Program-made: the position numbers and the translations under genes
The notes under the pieces: model-generated
What the model was told of the DNA's origin: nothing
The model's database searches: none
The model's input: the letters and a program-made list of their open reading frames with translations, nothing else
Part shown: piece by piece, positions 11,901 through 26,900 of the stretch
Position numbering within the stretch: the first letter of the stretch is position 1
Layout of the letters: each line of letters starts with the position of its first letter
Assembly (NCBI RefSeq): GCF_905475395.1
Contig: NC_058337.1
Span: 104,154,368-104,218,367, forward strand
DNA from: Chrysoperla carnea
Lineage: Eukaryota > Arthropoda > Insecta > Neuroptera > Chrysopidae
Length of the DNA stretch: 64,000 nt
Direction of reading: 5' to 3'

Positions 11901-14900
11901 CTGTATCTCCAGACAAAACGGTTGGATCTATTTAGCTATAGATAATTTGAAAGCTTTTACTTCCAAGTTTTCCAAAAATTCGTATCATTTGTATCACTCT
12001 TTTTGTAACTTGCTTTGTGACGAGGGTTCAAAAGATTAATATACGTAAAAGAAAAGATTGATATACGTGCTTTTTGACCGAATAGTTAACTGTCGATATA
12101 AAAATGTCATTTTTGAATCTGTTTGAACTGCTGTAACTGAAATGATTGCATTGAAACCTGTTTGACGTCAATCGAAAACTCAAAGTACTTTCTTTGAAAC
12201 TATTACATTCGATTGTATAAACAAAAACAGCGTATATATTTCAGTTTTTGCAATTTCACTTTTCAGCTTTCGGATAATGTTAGATAAACAGTTTAAATTA
12301 AAAATTGTCAATATTGCTTCGATAGTGAATAGTCTAGTCACTCTAGTCAAAGAAGCTCGTTCGGAAATGCCTAAAAGCGATATGAACAAGTTTTCGAGTC
12401 CTTGTGTTGGATTTCGTGGGGAAAAATTTTGCATCCTGTGTACTTTATAACAAAAATTTTCAGAAATCACACAAATTTTTAAGCTTTTGACTCGACCACT
12501 TGAAAGTATAACGTTTCGAATGAACTGTGACGTGGTAGATATTGATATTTTTTCACGGAAATAAAGTTGTTAGAAAGTTTTCTAAGTGGTCCGATTTATT
12601 TAATTTCCAGCATCGCTGATAGTTATTCAGATAGGATGAAACAGAAACTAATTTATTAATTTATCACATTCTTCCATTAACGAAAAATTTGTTTTAAATA
12701 AAAAGAAACGAGGTTTGTATTACGTTTAAAAAAATTAAATTATTAATTTCTTTTAAAAATCGACACACGCATATTTTCGTTAAAAAATTTAATTTAATTT
12801 ATTTTTTTAATTTAATTATAATTGATGTTTGCGACATGCATATCATGCTTTAAAAAGTTTTTGTTTTTAATTTTGAAATAAAATCATCCTCATGCATTTT
12901 TGTAGTCAAAAATTGTATTTCGCACGTTCAAAATATTAAATGCATTGATATTTAGTAAATATATTTAGCAGCATTCGATAATTTCAAGTCAGTGTTAACG
13001 GTCGTGGGGTGTGTAAGAAGGTTGATCGTAAGAATTCCACATTCTGCATAGACTTTAGCTTTAAAATAGAGAATCAGAAATCGCATTGGGTTCATCAGTT
13101 GCGCTACTCAGATTTCGAAGAACTGTGTTCTATTATAATGTTCGATTGGTTTAAATATTTCTTAAATAAGATTCAGTTCATCCCGCCATATTTTAAAAAT
13201 AAATGTCGAACGGTTGGGATTTTAAGTTATATTGTAAGCTTGGTTTGCTATATATAATCGATTTTTCATTTTTAGCCGACTTTAAAAAGACAATAAAATT
13301 CAATTCGATAAGAAACTTTGATGTAAATATTAAAATCTATTGAGTTTAAAAAGTTCCAAACACAAATTAAAATGTTAGCAGGCAAGTTTAGACGAATATA
13401 AAAAAAAAATAGGACTACTTTATTAAAACCCTAAACAGAGAAGTCCTTAGATATCTTTTAATACAATATAGTATTTACGATATTCGAGATTTTTATACGA
13501 AAGAGGATGGAATTACAACCTTCGTTTAAATACAGAAACTAATCGAGAAATAAACTCGTGGTCTTAGAAAATCTGAGAATAGAGTTACATTGTTTACGTT
13601 AACATCATTTATAAGAATTAGTACCGATGGTACCTACTTAGCAGCAAAAGAGAAAAGTAATTAAATTTTTATCTGCTATAATAATTGCTGTATTCAAGGT
13701 AAGCGATAAAATGTGTAGAATAGGACTGTCGCGAAAAGTAGTTAAATGTCTTTTTCAAATAGTATATGCAATACACATTACATAAGTAATATACCGTTTG
13801 CCGTCATTGAGAGAAACAGAGTAAAAACATATCATTTATTTAATATACATTGTATTTACTATTTCAAAGAACCAAATAGAATTTAATTGATAGATTTCTT
13901 TCTATTAGCTCAATTTTTTGTATTAGTCTATCTTGGAGCTCTTTATAGACAATTTTTCTAAGTAGTAAATGCACAGAATTCAAACAATCAACTATAGAAG
14001 TTAGGTAATTTCACACATGTTACGTGATCACTCAAAAGCTGGGCGGCACTCAATAAATCAAAATATACCTACCAAATCGATTCATTTAAAAAAAATAAAT
14101 CTTAGGAGCCTAGTTGTAAAAAAAAATCCCATCACCAAAAAAAATTAAAATAAATAAAACTAGCTAAATTTTTATATTTTAAAATACAATTTTTCTTGAT
14201 TTATTTGAATCCAATAGAATTGTATTAAAAAATAAAAAAATTTTCGACAAACTACAATAAATAGATAGAGAGCATTCTTTGTGTTTATGTTGTTTGCGTA
14301 AATATTTTGCGCAATCCAAAAATATTATTACCCAGTGATAGGATGGTGAATGTGTAATAGTAGCTGGATGCAAGGAGCCCCCGCTCCCTACCTGCAAGGG
14401 GTAAGCACATGGTAACTCCTCTCTTTGACGCACACGCTCAAATATCGGCATCAATTCCAGCATTACTTCTTCAGCTATATCATATATCCAGCAATAAAGT
14501 TAATTTTTATTTAAAGATAAAATAGCCTCTTATTTTTAATATTAAATAAACCACCACCAGAATATTAATTTTTTTTAAATCTTGTTTTAATTTTTATTTT
14601 ATCGCGCCGATTATTATTTTTAAAATTTTTGAAATTTAATTTTATTTGTTTTAATCTTTTTAATTGTATTAGTTTTAATTATTAATTTTTATAAATTTAA
14701 ATGTTGAATGATGTTAAACCCATCGATATATAGAAATAGATTGAGCATCTCTTCTTCCCTAAGTATATTATTCTAATAGACTCTAAATTTCATTATAGTT
14801 ATACAAATATTGGCCCGGTTAAATCTCATCCCTACAAGCGGCAGTGATCGAGTCCTTAGAAGACAGAGATTGTATGTAGTTGTTACGATTTGCACTCGCG

Positions 14901-17900
14901 CGTCGTTTTTTACATACATGTTTAAGCCGGAAGGGTCCAAAGATTGTACAAGATTATATTTTGACCCTTATCTCTCAAATCCGAGGCGTAGTACAGTACG
15001 AGTAATAACATATTTTCATAAGCAGTCCATATTTTAGATTTGCGAACAGAAGTTATAATCATGTTTAGAATAAAAATTGATTAGCTAATCAAAGTAATCG
15101 AGCTTATCAAAATAAAAGCAACCCTTTTTTTTTTGAAAAAGCAGTACTCATTCATTCTAGGGCGCAGGTTTTCAAGCAATGCCTGTATTTAGCCAATAAA
15201 AGCACTTTCGAATACTTTGCGTCAAAATTACAACCTTTGAATATCAAACTTTTCATTTGTAACACAACTTAAACTGTCCTTTAAAAATCAACATAATTAA
15301 CGGTCGACTCTTGGCACAGACTTGAAGTAATAAAATAATTATACCTTTCCAATAAATTTTGAATTTTTTTTAATATTTATGAATTTATTATGAAAATGGA
15401 TCCTCAATCACGGTTGGATTAAGATGGGAATGGCACATTCAAATTTAACTGATTTTTAAAAATGATACCAAATTGTTTTAATTAATTTTTTACCTAAAGC
15501 GTTAAATTTGATTGGTTAATTTTTACCATTTAAATTAAAAACTATGAATCCTATAATCTTTTCTAGAAACAATTACAATTTTGAAAGAAATGTCCCATTT
15601 TCGACTAATTAGCTACAAAATTATTACTTTCATAGGTCAATATTAATGTTCAATCCATCCTATACATCAATGGAAAATAATGAATAATGAAAAATTAAAA
15701 TGATTTTTATTTTTACAAAATGATTGTTTAACCACAAATAAATATGAGAAATGATTGTGTTTAATGGTCTTATATTTTATAACAATGATTAAGTTTTCCC
15801 CTCAATTTTTTTGAGAAATACTTCACAAATAATTTGTGTAGTATTTCTTCCGTAAGAAAGGGTTTCAAAGAACCTAACCAACAATAAGTGCCTCATAATG
15901 TATGTTGGGAGATATGAACTTGGCTGCAATAAACACCGAAATTAAACAAAAACAAAAAACTACACTCTATAAATACAGAAGCTTAACGAATTAAACAAAA
16001 CAAAAAATGTATGTGTATGTGCAAAAACAATGCAATTTGCTAGCTGTGCAATCTAATTTCTAAAGTGCAACAATATATACCATTTCCAGTAACTATTCTA
16101 CGAACATTTCTATAAAATAAACCAATAATCCTGAAGATTCCAATACGAATATAAAATGAATATAAGGATGAGTTATTCCCACTTGATACAAAATAATCTT
16201 GCAAATACTTTCCGAAACTTTAAATCAATGTAATATGTTCGTTGTGCCATATATACTTGAGAGGTAAATCTCGGAAAATAATCCAAATATTATTTTGTTT
16301 CAAATGTGCTACATCCTAATAATCATGATATGGAACTACTAAAAACTCACCATAAACTTCATTCTCAAGTTCTATCACCTATATCCAATTATCGTTCCAA
16401 ACAATTCAGAATTTATTGGTAAAAATTAGCCCATAGAAACAATATTAAATTACAACAAATTATTGGATCTATGGACGGTTTTAAAATTCAAATTTGCTAA
16501 AATACTTAATAGAAACTCTACAAATACTTACGACATTCCAAGTGCCATGCAGTAATAAAATTTTGGTGCATTGAAAAAGGATATTAAGGTTTCATAAGGA
16601 ATTTTGCCTGAACATTTTTAGCCAATACGACTAATTTTATTGTAAACTTACCTACTGGTGTTATTGGGAAAGTGACATCTATACGATTATGTAATAATAT
16701 ATTTTTTAAACCAACCTTTGTTATAGGACCAGCCGACCCACTAAATGAAGTGTTTCTTTGTGCCGACGATGGTGTTTTTGGCTTGAAAGCGGTCATTGAT
16801 TGTGATACACCATCAGCTAATATAAATTGTTCACGTAATTCGATGTTGGTACGTCCCTTTGCTAAATTTTTGTAATTAAGTTGCCCAAAATAGTCACACC
16901 ATTTTTTAAATGGATCAAAATTACGTGTATCAACAATCAAGTACGATTCCATTTTGTTTTTTTGTTACCATTAGTAGTCCATACATTGGATCCAGATCAA
17001 ACGGTTAGCGTGTATCGTGTACGTGTACGTGAAATCCACCCCAAAAAACAACACGTGGCGGCAACAGCAGCGAAGTAGCACACAAACAAGATGGCGTGTG
17101 GTGTGATGGTGACGCAGTAGTTAGGTTACATTGTGATTGGGTATGTTTTAAGGTTAAAAGTAAAAGTGGGAAAAATGTGTGTGCAAGAGAAATTCAAAAG
17201 AATTTTATATTAATTGAAAAATATTGAAATGTTTAGAGTTTTAAAGATAGAGAAATAGATCCCAGAAAAAATTTGGATTGGGTAAAAATGTAGGAAGTCA
17301 ATAGGAGGTTCAAAAAAAGAAAAAAAAAACAAAATTTGTTTAGATTAAGCAAACAACATGAGTAATATTAAAAATTAAGGCTCATTGTTTGATTTGATAA
17401 GGAAAATACAAGCCTTAATTTTTAATAAACTTTATGTACAATAACAAAATTATTACTAAAATAACGAAATTAAAAAGTGACGTGTGGGCTATTCTAAGAA
17501 TCTCACACGTTTGAAGTGAAACTTTATAGCGAAGAAAAATTCTAATTTGAATTAACTTTTAATCATTCTTCAACTCAAAATTCCCAAAAGGGCAACGATA
17601 CCGTAACAGAAAAGGCATATTTGTAACTTCTGTTATAAACCTTTTTTCTTTAGTGGTTTAGGTTCCATAAAAGTTTTTGCGTAAAATACGCATGTGCAAA
17701 ACAACCGCTTCAAGAAAATTGTAAATAGTATAAATAGGACACTATGATTTCACTGTTGTTCTTTTTAGCATAAAAAGTCTTTTTTTAAGTATATCGCTAT
17801 AGATGTTTCACTCCCACAAATAAATACAAATTAAATAAATCCATGCTAATGATTTGATAAAATTGAATGCATTTATTTTGATTTGTTTATGTGCACTAAA

Positions 17901-20900
17901 AATTCTACAATGTATTTGTGTAAAAAATAAAATGTAGGTATGTTTGTTTGTAAATGAATTAAATTAAAAAAAATAATAGTAAGTTTATTTTAGTTTTGCT
18001 AAATTTGGTTATATAATAATCTTTGTGATTTAGCAAAAGTAGAATTAAGCTAAAACAAACTTAGAATATTTTACACAATGAAAATATTACCTCAAATGAA
18101 AAAAAAAAAAAGAAATTAAAAAAAGAAGAGCATGCTTTTATACAAAATATATGTTACAATAAATATTTACATAGGACGTAAAACTTAAATTATAACTTGG
18201 TTTGATAGATAATTGAATTTCCACCGAACGAGAAAATAAGTTATTAAAAACTTCATGGACTGATACGAAAAGTTTTCATGTGAATGAAATTTTCAATTTA
18301 AGAAAGTGAACTTGTTTCATATGGCATTCTCGAAGACACATCTGGGAGGGAATCGAACCCACAACCTCTTGCATATCGAGCAAGTGCTTTACCTCTGAGC
18401 CACCAGATTTTGATGTGAGATATTTTCTTCACTATCCTCATTTCTTTGTACTTTTAAATTTTGACTTTGACTTACTTTACAAAATTAAATGAATCTAATA
18501 AGTAAAAAGGAGCTTCCAAGCTTAAAAAAATCAAAAATGATAGTTAAATAACATTTTCACCAGTCCATGAATTTTTTTTTTGTAATTAAATAATTTATTT
18601 CCTTTCGCACGCGCAAGAAAGCTTTCTTAAGCGCTTAAAAATCCCAAAAAAAAAAAAAAAATGACAAATTTGAAAAAGACACACCAAAAAATAATAACAC
18701 TGCATTTATTCTAAATAATTAAAACTTGTATTCCAAAATTTTGGAAATATTCTAATTATTTAGCATATTTAAAGCACATAAATAGCTTGGGTGCAAAAAG
18801 AAAATCTTACCCAAAGGACACCAAGGTTCGTGTTGTTCCGGTTTATCAGGGTGAGGTATAGGAAGTACTAGCGTTACTATAGGATTATTATGTAAAAGCA
18901 GTGTATGAAATTTGAAATAAAATTGGTCCAATTATTAAAAAAAAAAAAAAAAAGAAGAAGAAAATTTAGGTGAAAATTCAATAGATGAAATTGGTGATAT
19001 ACGGTAAGCGTGTAAGAAAAATATTAAAATCTATTATTAATACTAAAAACAAATTTGCATTTTAAGTTAAAAAAGTGTGTTACACTATTAATCCCAGAAA
19101 ATAAAGTGTGCTAAAAAATATAGCTCGCATATGTGTAGGTATATCTCATCCCCAAGATATTCCATGAAATATCTGAATGTTTGAAGTATTTTGATATGTT
19201 AAATGAGGCACATTTATGATTTTTTATGATGCACACAAGTTATGAATTATTTTATTAAAAAATGGTTGGAAGGGGAAAATTAAGGTTATGTATTTTTTTA
19301 AATATTTATAGAATATAGAATTATTGTTAAACACAATAAAAAGGATTGACAAAATGTTAAAATATTTGGTTAATTTTTTATTACTATGTGGAATTTTGAA
19401 CAAATAAAAACGTTTACAATTGTGACGTCATTACATCGTACCGTCATTTTGATAAATGTATAAACGATTTTTAATATTCACAAAATTCCACATATTTTAG
19501 GCGTTATTTTTTATTAAAATATATTAATTAATAGAAATAATATATTGGATAGATTAATTATTATTAAATTATTATTATATCAGTTTTGTTTCATATTTTA
19601 AACCCCGGGTTATGTTGTTTATTAAAAATATTAAATAGAAATTATAACGATATTATTTTTGAATTGTGTTTGTGTTTCGTTTGTTGTGTTATTTAAATGT
19701 TTAAAAATTTGTATAAATGTATTTTTTTCTTATATTATAACTTATAAATAAAACTATGATATATACGCTAACTTTTACTTTTTACAAGTTTTGACACTGA
19801 ACTAATTCGGTTTCTGTCCGATTCTTTCTAGTAGCATTACCGAGCATTCTGGAATATTCACGATATCAATTCGAACGACACGAAAATTTGATTCGTATTC
19901 GGAAGTACTCTGTATTATCAATTTCAATATTTTTATGGCATCGGCAATTTGCAATAAATTAACTAGGCAAATAATAAGCTGAATTTGAAATTATATTAAA
20001 ATTATATTTAGTTCGTGCCTTTGTGACTATCTTGGATATGTTCGCATAGTTTCGATTTTTAGTTACCAAAGTTTAAACTTATTTTCTCAAAGTATAAAAA
20101 TAAGAATTTTGTAAACTGGGTTTTTAATAAAATGTTTATAAGTTAGCGATATATCATTATTATTGTCAAAAAAGGATTTGAACCTTTTTGAAACAGATCA
20201 TCGTAGATCTTAGGCAAATAAATTATAATTCTAATAAAAAATGAATAAACAAACTGAAACATACCTCGACATGGATCGTTCTTCAATAAGAACTCATCAA
20301 GGGCTACCCAACCACCTCCAACACGAACCATTACAGTTGAACGTAAGATACGTACAAGACGTAATTTTTGACTGTCACCGAACTACAAAAAAAAAAAAGT
20401 TTAATTAATATCAATATTGTGTTTCAATACAAATTTAAGTAAACTAACCCTATATTTGCCTTCACCAACTTGGAATACACGGAATTTCTGTCGACAAGTA
20501 CATAACATAACCAAACGTTTAACTTCATCGTGAATTTTGTCAGCATCCGTTGGAGGTTTACGGTCTTCCCAATCAGGACGTAATCTTGCAATAAATTCTT
20601 TCCAGTCAATTAAACCACAATTATTTCTATCGAATAAATCAGCAACAGCATTCATTTCTAAGCGTGATGTGTCGAATTCTAAAAAGTAGTATTAAATGTA
20701 TAATGTGTTCTATTTGATGAATATTTACGAAACACTCACTAGTTTTAATAATTCCATCAATGAAATCTTCTCGAGGAATTAAACCATTATTATCTTTGTC
20801 CATTTTCCTGAATAAATCTGTTAATCTTGATTTCTTATGATTCATGAATTTCAAGAACTAAAAACGAAAGAATAAAAATAAATGCTTAAATCGCACCAAA

Positions 20901-23900
20901 AATTTGTTATAAAAACTAACCCTCTTTCTCCATTCTTCCCATGAGAAGTTACGAACTTTTTCAAGTTCTTGTAGATACATAAGTTTATCATGTAAACGTT
21001 TTTGTCGTTCCCATGCCATAAACCAAACATGACGCCATTTATCCCAAAGTAGTTTGACTCTTGGACTACGGAATTCAGGTTCAGTTCCCTTGCTATTTAA
21101 TTTAGAAAAATAGATTACATTAATATTAAAAATTAATTTTTTAATGAGAATACGAAAAAAAAGAGAGAAAGAAAAGATGTAACTAATAATTAGCTAACCT
21201 TCCTCGAGGGGCAAATCGTGGCCCATAATGTGGCAAACCATCATAAGCACCACCGAAATCGCGACTTGGACTTGAACGGCTATTGTTGTTGTTCATGCAA
21301 AAACACACACCATAACAAAATACAAATAAAAATATATAACAAAAAATTGTAATGTAGTAAAGTTTTGCTCAAAATAATTTGAGCAACATTTTTTTTTGTT
21401 ATCACTAACGTTAGTTACGAAATCAATAAAAAAATCTATTCTAAAAATATCTACAGCCTAAATATTATTGTAATTACAAATTTGTACAAACTAAATGGTA
21501 ATTTTCAAGCGTGATATAATTTACAGAAGTATCAACTTCCAATAAAAGAAGGTGTAATAAACTCCTTTAAACATTTACGACCAATATGATCTTCTAAATA
21601 AACATGGATAATGAAAAATGATGACCAAATGATTTGACTGACTTTGGAAGTCAGTTCGAGTAAACAAATTGTTAATCTGATTGAGCTCTTCGTTAAATTA
21701 TGGATAGATGAATACTAGACGGCGATTTAGGTTTTGCCATTCCCTATATTCCACATGAAGATGAAGCGGACAATACTAATAATTAAATAATAATAAAAAT
21801 CTTTTCTTAGCTTAGAATTTTTGATAAAAGTTTTATCACGCTTGAAAATATTTCATTAATAAAAAATTTTTAAATCTACTCTCAAATATGCTGAGTTTCC
21901 GAAAATATTTTGATTTTTTTGTACAATTTTATTTTAGTTACAAAAATTAAAACAATTTTAGAAAAAATTAGATTCAGATTTGGATACAAAGGCTATTTAA
22001 AAATATGAAAAGTTATTACGTAGAGTAAATTTCTGTACATTTATTTTTATATTACTTTCGGAAACCTCAATGCAGTTAGCTAAAATTTCAAAATACTTCA
22101 ACTATTTGCGCCGCAAAATATGATTTTGCGTAAATTAATGAAGTAAATAATACTATAAAAAAATACTGCTCTAATAAAGTTTGTTTATTCAATTCGATAT
22201 ATTTCCATAAGAAAGTGGATCAAAAATTCAACTTCAATTCATCAATTTTATAAAAAAATATTCATTTTCGTTTCGAGTTTCATTTTTGATGAACAATCCT
22301 ACTAACTATTAAATCAATTATCAAGATTTCGTTTTTTTCGATAGTTCAAACAAGTATATTCTTAACAAGAGCTAAAATAATTTTGATTGGCCTTTTTTTG
22401 TTTACTTAATAATTATTATTTTATATAAAGACAGATATTTTAGCTCTCGTTCGAGTATTTCTATGATTGATGAATGAACCATGATTCGTCATGATTGATT
22501 ATCTGAGAATTCCACCAAAACATTGAAATTTGATAAATGATTGGTAATATGACTAATCAAACATTTTCTATTAATTTAAATGACATAATGAAAATGAATA
22601 CAATACCTTCCTTTCCTATTGACAGCCAAATGATCACGTGAACCCTTTAAGCTATATTAACAAACAAAAATGTAAATGCACACACAAAATTAATAAAAAT
22701 TAAAGCAAATGATATGTTTTTTTATGAATCATGTTTTTTTTAGTAACGAATGTAAAATTAAAAACTCATGAAATAAATATACTGTTCACACAGGGAAGAA
22801 AAGGGTAAAAAATAAATAGAAGGAAAAAGAGGGAGAAGTATTGTGCATTTGTGCAAAACATTTAGTAGGTTGTTTTATGAATCGTCTTGGGAATAATGTC
22901 TCTTAACTCTTACATAAACTTAAACAAAAATCAACCAAATTTAAAAATTATATCCCAAAAGCAAACAAAATTGTATTTTATTTTTTTAGGATTTGAAGAA
23001 AAAACTTCCAATTTTCGTTACTTAGTCCACTTGTAATTTATTTTAATATTTTAATAATTTAAAACATGACATGTTTTTTCTAATATAGACATTTTCAAAC
23101 TGACAGTTAGAAGTTAAGCATTTCGAAAATGGGACTAGAAATTAAAAGAGATTAAATAAACTGAAATTCAATCTAAAAACAAATTCGAGAGAAAAAAAAT
23201 CCATAGAAGATTAGCCAAAATTCGACTAGCATTGAACGTTAAATTCTTCATATCTTTGATCTCATCGAACCGAAAAAACGAAGGAAAGTGTGTCTAGTTT
23301 ACAAATAGGTACACGAAATTCTATGAAAATTGATCTAAGGTCTAAAAATAATGAAATAATTAAATTTTTGAGTCATAAAACAACCTTTGAGTTTGGAAGA
23401 TAAACTATTGAAAGTGTGGATAAGTATTAAATAAAAATATAATGAAATACATCGGATAAAACCCACCTTTGTTTTCTATCCAAAGATCCATATAAATCGG
23501 GTGATGTTTCTCTTTGCAAATCATGCTGTGAACCTCTACAATACGGAAAAATACGAATAATGGTGAAATTACACACAAATAAAGCTGTGATTTACAAAAT
23601 TTTTAGAGTGACTCAAATAAATTATGCTATAGATTTGAGATATTTAGTTACAATTCTAAGAAATACATCATGCGTTTAAGGTGAAAATACAAAAAAGTGA
23701 TATTTCTATGGGTTGTGGGGGGTGGATCTAATATTTCAAAAAAATTTCTACTTTAATAAATTTACAAAAAATTAAAAAACATATGTAACAAACCTGACTC
23801 CTGTTTTGGGTTTAGATAGTTTTCGGGGTGAGGATTCTTTACTTTGTGGTTTAATTTGACGTGCTTTACAAACACGATCCACTTCTGGTTGTCGTGTACT

Positions 23901-26900
23901 TGTGTTTTCCATAAATTCTTGATGATCTGATATGAGTACTTGTAATGGTGGTATTTCATCTGGCAATTCTTCGGCTTCTAATTGAGTTAATGTATTTTCT
24001 AAGCCTTGTAACCATGCGAGTAATTCTTCTAAGGTATCATCTAAATCTTTGAGCCCTTTTAAAAAAAATTAAATTTATTAATGCTCAGTTAAGTCTCATT
24101 TCATCAATAAACTTTTACTTAAGATTATCAATAGATTTTGATAGTGAGTGCGGGATTTTTAGTATAAATAACCGAAAATAACTTGAGTTTGTGAAATATG
24201 ACGTACCTTGCATATGTTGAGACAATCGTTGTTGCCGTTGTTTTGCCCATGTCGACACTTCTTCCCATCGACTTTGAATAATTGTTATCCAATGTTTAAT
24301 CACTGAAACAGCATCAGGATGAGCTTTGGCAAGAATACGTTGGGCTAAAGCAATTGTTGAATCTTTTTCCATTTCCTTTTCAGCTAATTCACGTAAGAAA
24401 CTTTCATGTTCAGATAATTGATTCTTAGAATCTTGTTCATCATCTGGTAGTGGTCCAGCAAATCGCAAACGCATTTCAGCGTCTGATAACCATTCCAATA
24501 ACATATGTACAGATTTATGTAAACGTTCAGCCTCCTTTAGCGCATCTTCCAATTTTTCTGATTTTCTTTGTGTTAATGAAGTAACACGATCCCATAAACC
24601 ATTTAATTGTGATAGTTGCGTACGAATTTGGGTAGCATCACTTGTATTAGCTTTTGCCTCAAGTTCACGACCAGTACGAGTGACTGATTCCATTTGAGCG
24701 GCACGATTTTGTAAATCTTGTTCAAAGTGTTTGTGTTGATCAACAAGCGAAATTACCGTATCCAAGTCACCATGTAATGGTCCATCTTCGGCTAATTGTT
24801 TTTCAACTTTATGTAACCAATCCAAAAGTGCTTGAATTGCATCTTTGAATTGTCCTGAGTAAAGTAAAGCTTCTTCCAATTTTCGTTGACGGTCAACAGA
24901 TTTAGAACAAACAGATGTCCATTTGTTTTTCAATTCAATTAATTGTTGTTTTAACTGCGCTTCATCTGTTTTTGGAGCTTTCTCTTTCAATTGTTTACCA
25001 AGCTTCATTGTTGTATCGTAATTGCTTTGTTTCGAGCTTAAAGCACGTTGGAATTCACGATGTTTATTAATACGTTGCTTAATCTTTTCAGGATCATTCA
25101 CACCAATTTCAGCATTTAATTCGTCCAATGATTTTTCTGTGTCTGTTAACCAATTCATTAGGCCCAACCATGAATCATGGAATTCTCTAGCTTCTTTGTA
25201 TCCATGATCTAGTGCGCGGGTACGTTCAGCGGATTTTGCTACAACACGTTCCCAACGATGTTGAACACTAATCAACAGATTTTTAATTAAAATTACATCT
25301 TGTTTTTGACTGAAATATTTCAAGTGAGTTCCTTTTTTGTCTAAATTAAGCATTGTTTCACGATGTACACCCACATCTTTTTGGAATGTTTTATGTTCTT
25401 CAATTTGGGTTAAAATAGTTTCCATAACACGTGAAACTGGTTTCAGATTTGATAATACCTTTTCAGCATTAGTTAACCAATCAACAAATGCTTGTAATGC
25501 ATCGTGGAATTCGGTGGCTTCTTTTAATGCAATTTCTAATTTGATCTTCTTATCATTGGCACGTGCTGTTGTGTTCTCCCATCGTTGTTTCAACGTTTTT
25601 AGATTTTGTGCAAGATTCATGGCAGTGTTAGCTTGTGATTTTTTCAGATATTCTTGTCCCTGTTGTAAAACAGTTTCAACTTTAGGACGATTCTGTTCAA
25701 GTTCGTTATAAATTTCCATAAAGCGTTCAAGTTGCTCGGATGCAGTTTCTGGTAGACCACCAACTGGTTTACTGGCGGCTATCACACCGTCAATATCTGC
25801 CAACCAACTAAGTAAGTCTTGGATTTCGGCATGGAATAAGTGTGCATCCTTTAATGCTGATTCTAATTCACGTTGGCGATCGGATGCTTTTTGTACCAAA
25901 TCTCTCCATTGTCTATTTAATGTTGATAATTTATCTTGTGTGGTAGAAGCTTCATCTGTACCCTTTCCACTTTCAATAATTTGACGACCAGCATCATTTA
26001 ATGTTTCCACTGATGTTTGATGAGCTTGAATATCGTTGATTAGCACTTTAAGCTTGGCTAACTCAATTTCTAAAACTTGTGGATCACCCAATATTGGTTT
26101 CAATTCATCAAGTGTTTGATCAGTTTTACCGATCCAGACAAGTAATTCACTAAGTGCATGTTGGAATTGTCCAAGACGTAATAAAGCATTTTCAAGTTGA
26201 CGTTGACGTTCAACCATTGCTTTTAGTAATGTGTCCCATCTTCGATTTACAGCTGAGAGTGGTTCTTTGATTGCAGCTGCTTGATCAGCTGAAGTACGTT
26301 CGGTTAATTCTTGAGCTTGCCTATTGTGAAAAAACATTTAATATTATTTAAGGTCATAATTTTTACTGAACTAAGACATAAATGTGCAAGCATTCAAAAA
26401 TAAAAAAACACCATTTTATAACTTTATTCCTGTAAAGCAAAAATATTCCTTTAATACAAACAATATTTTAATTTGGCACGCTTATAGCCTATTATCTCTT
26501 ATTGGGCGAATTATTCGTGCTAAAAATTATCCATTTTAGAATTAAGGTCACATGCTAATGTCAAATACAATCCCAAAAAATGTGTTTATGAATGCTGCCA
26601 ATTTCGAATAAAATTTTTAAGAATGTAATGTGATTGTTGGGATGATCGATGGAAAAGTGTCTAAAAACTAAAAAGTGATGAAACGAATGGGTATTATAAG
26701 CGTCCAAATAAATGTCACAAATTTTGATAAATTTGTAACTTGTCAAAGTAGAAACTCTTTCCGGAAAATGCTACATTTCCATTTTAAATTGGTTTATATT
26801 TGTATTAAAGGTTTTTTCTACAAAGCGAAAAAAAAGCAACATAATTTTTCGATGATTGTCAACATGAGATTTTTTTCAATTCCAGCATAATTTCACGACG

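Larger units (their letters stand above)
10439..16350 (-). other. shot introns around the alternative tail exons
   Basis: Apart from exons 11556..11629 and 14332..14474 and the Tc1-like remnant at 11837..12613, I see only AT-rich non-coding sequence. A weak GC-richer patch at 14820..15010 has no clear splice structure. Confidence 0.55.
16862..20264 (-). other. shot intron with a possible internal promoter and small repeats
   Basis: 3.4 kb. It holds a GC-richer patch at 16970..17120 just upstream of a possible alternative ATG (16952), a hairpin at 17368..17428 (ATTAAAAATTAAGGCT arms), an imperfect inverted repeat at 17971..18066 and a tRNA-like sequence at 18341..18408. The rest is AT-rich. 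Confidence 0.55.

Noticed and set aside
13009..13257. 82-codon plus-strand frame (begins [17 protein letters not shown])
   Set aside because: No homology recognised, no start context and no splice partners. It is likely a chance frame in an intron.
18341..18408. Functional tRNA gene on the minus strand
   Set aside because: Position 33 is not U, stems have mismatches and the apparent GAT anticodon is not used for eukaryotic nuclear Ile tRNA. Called tRNA-like instead.
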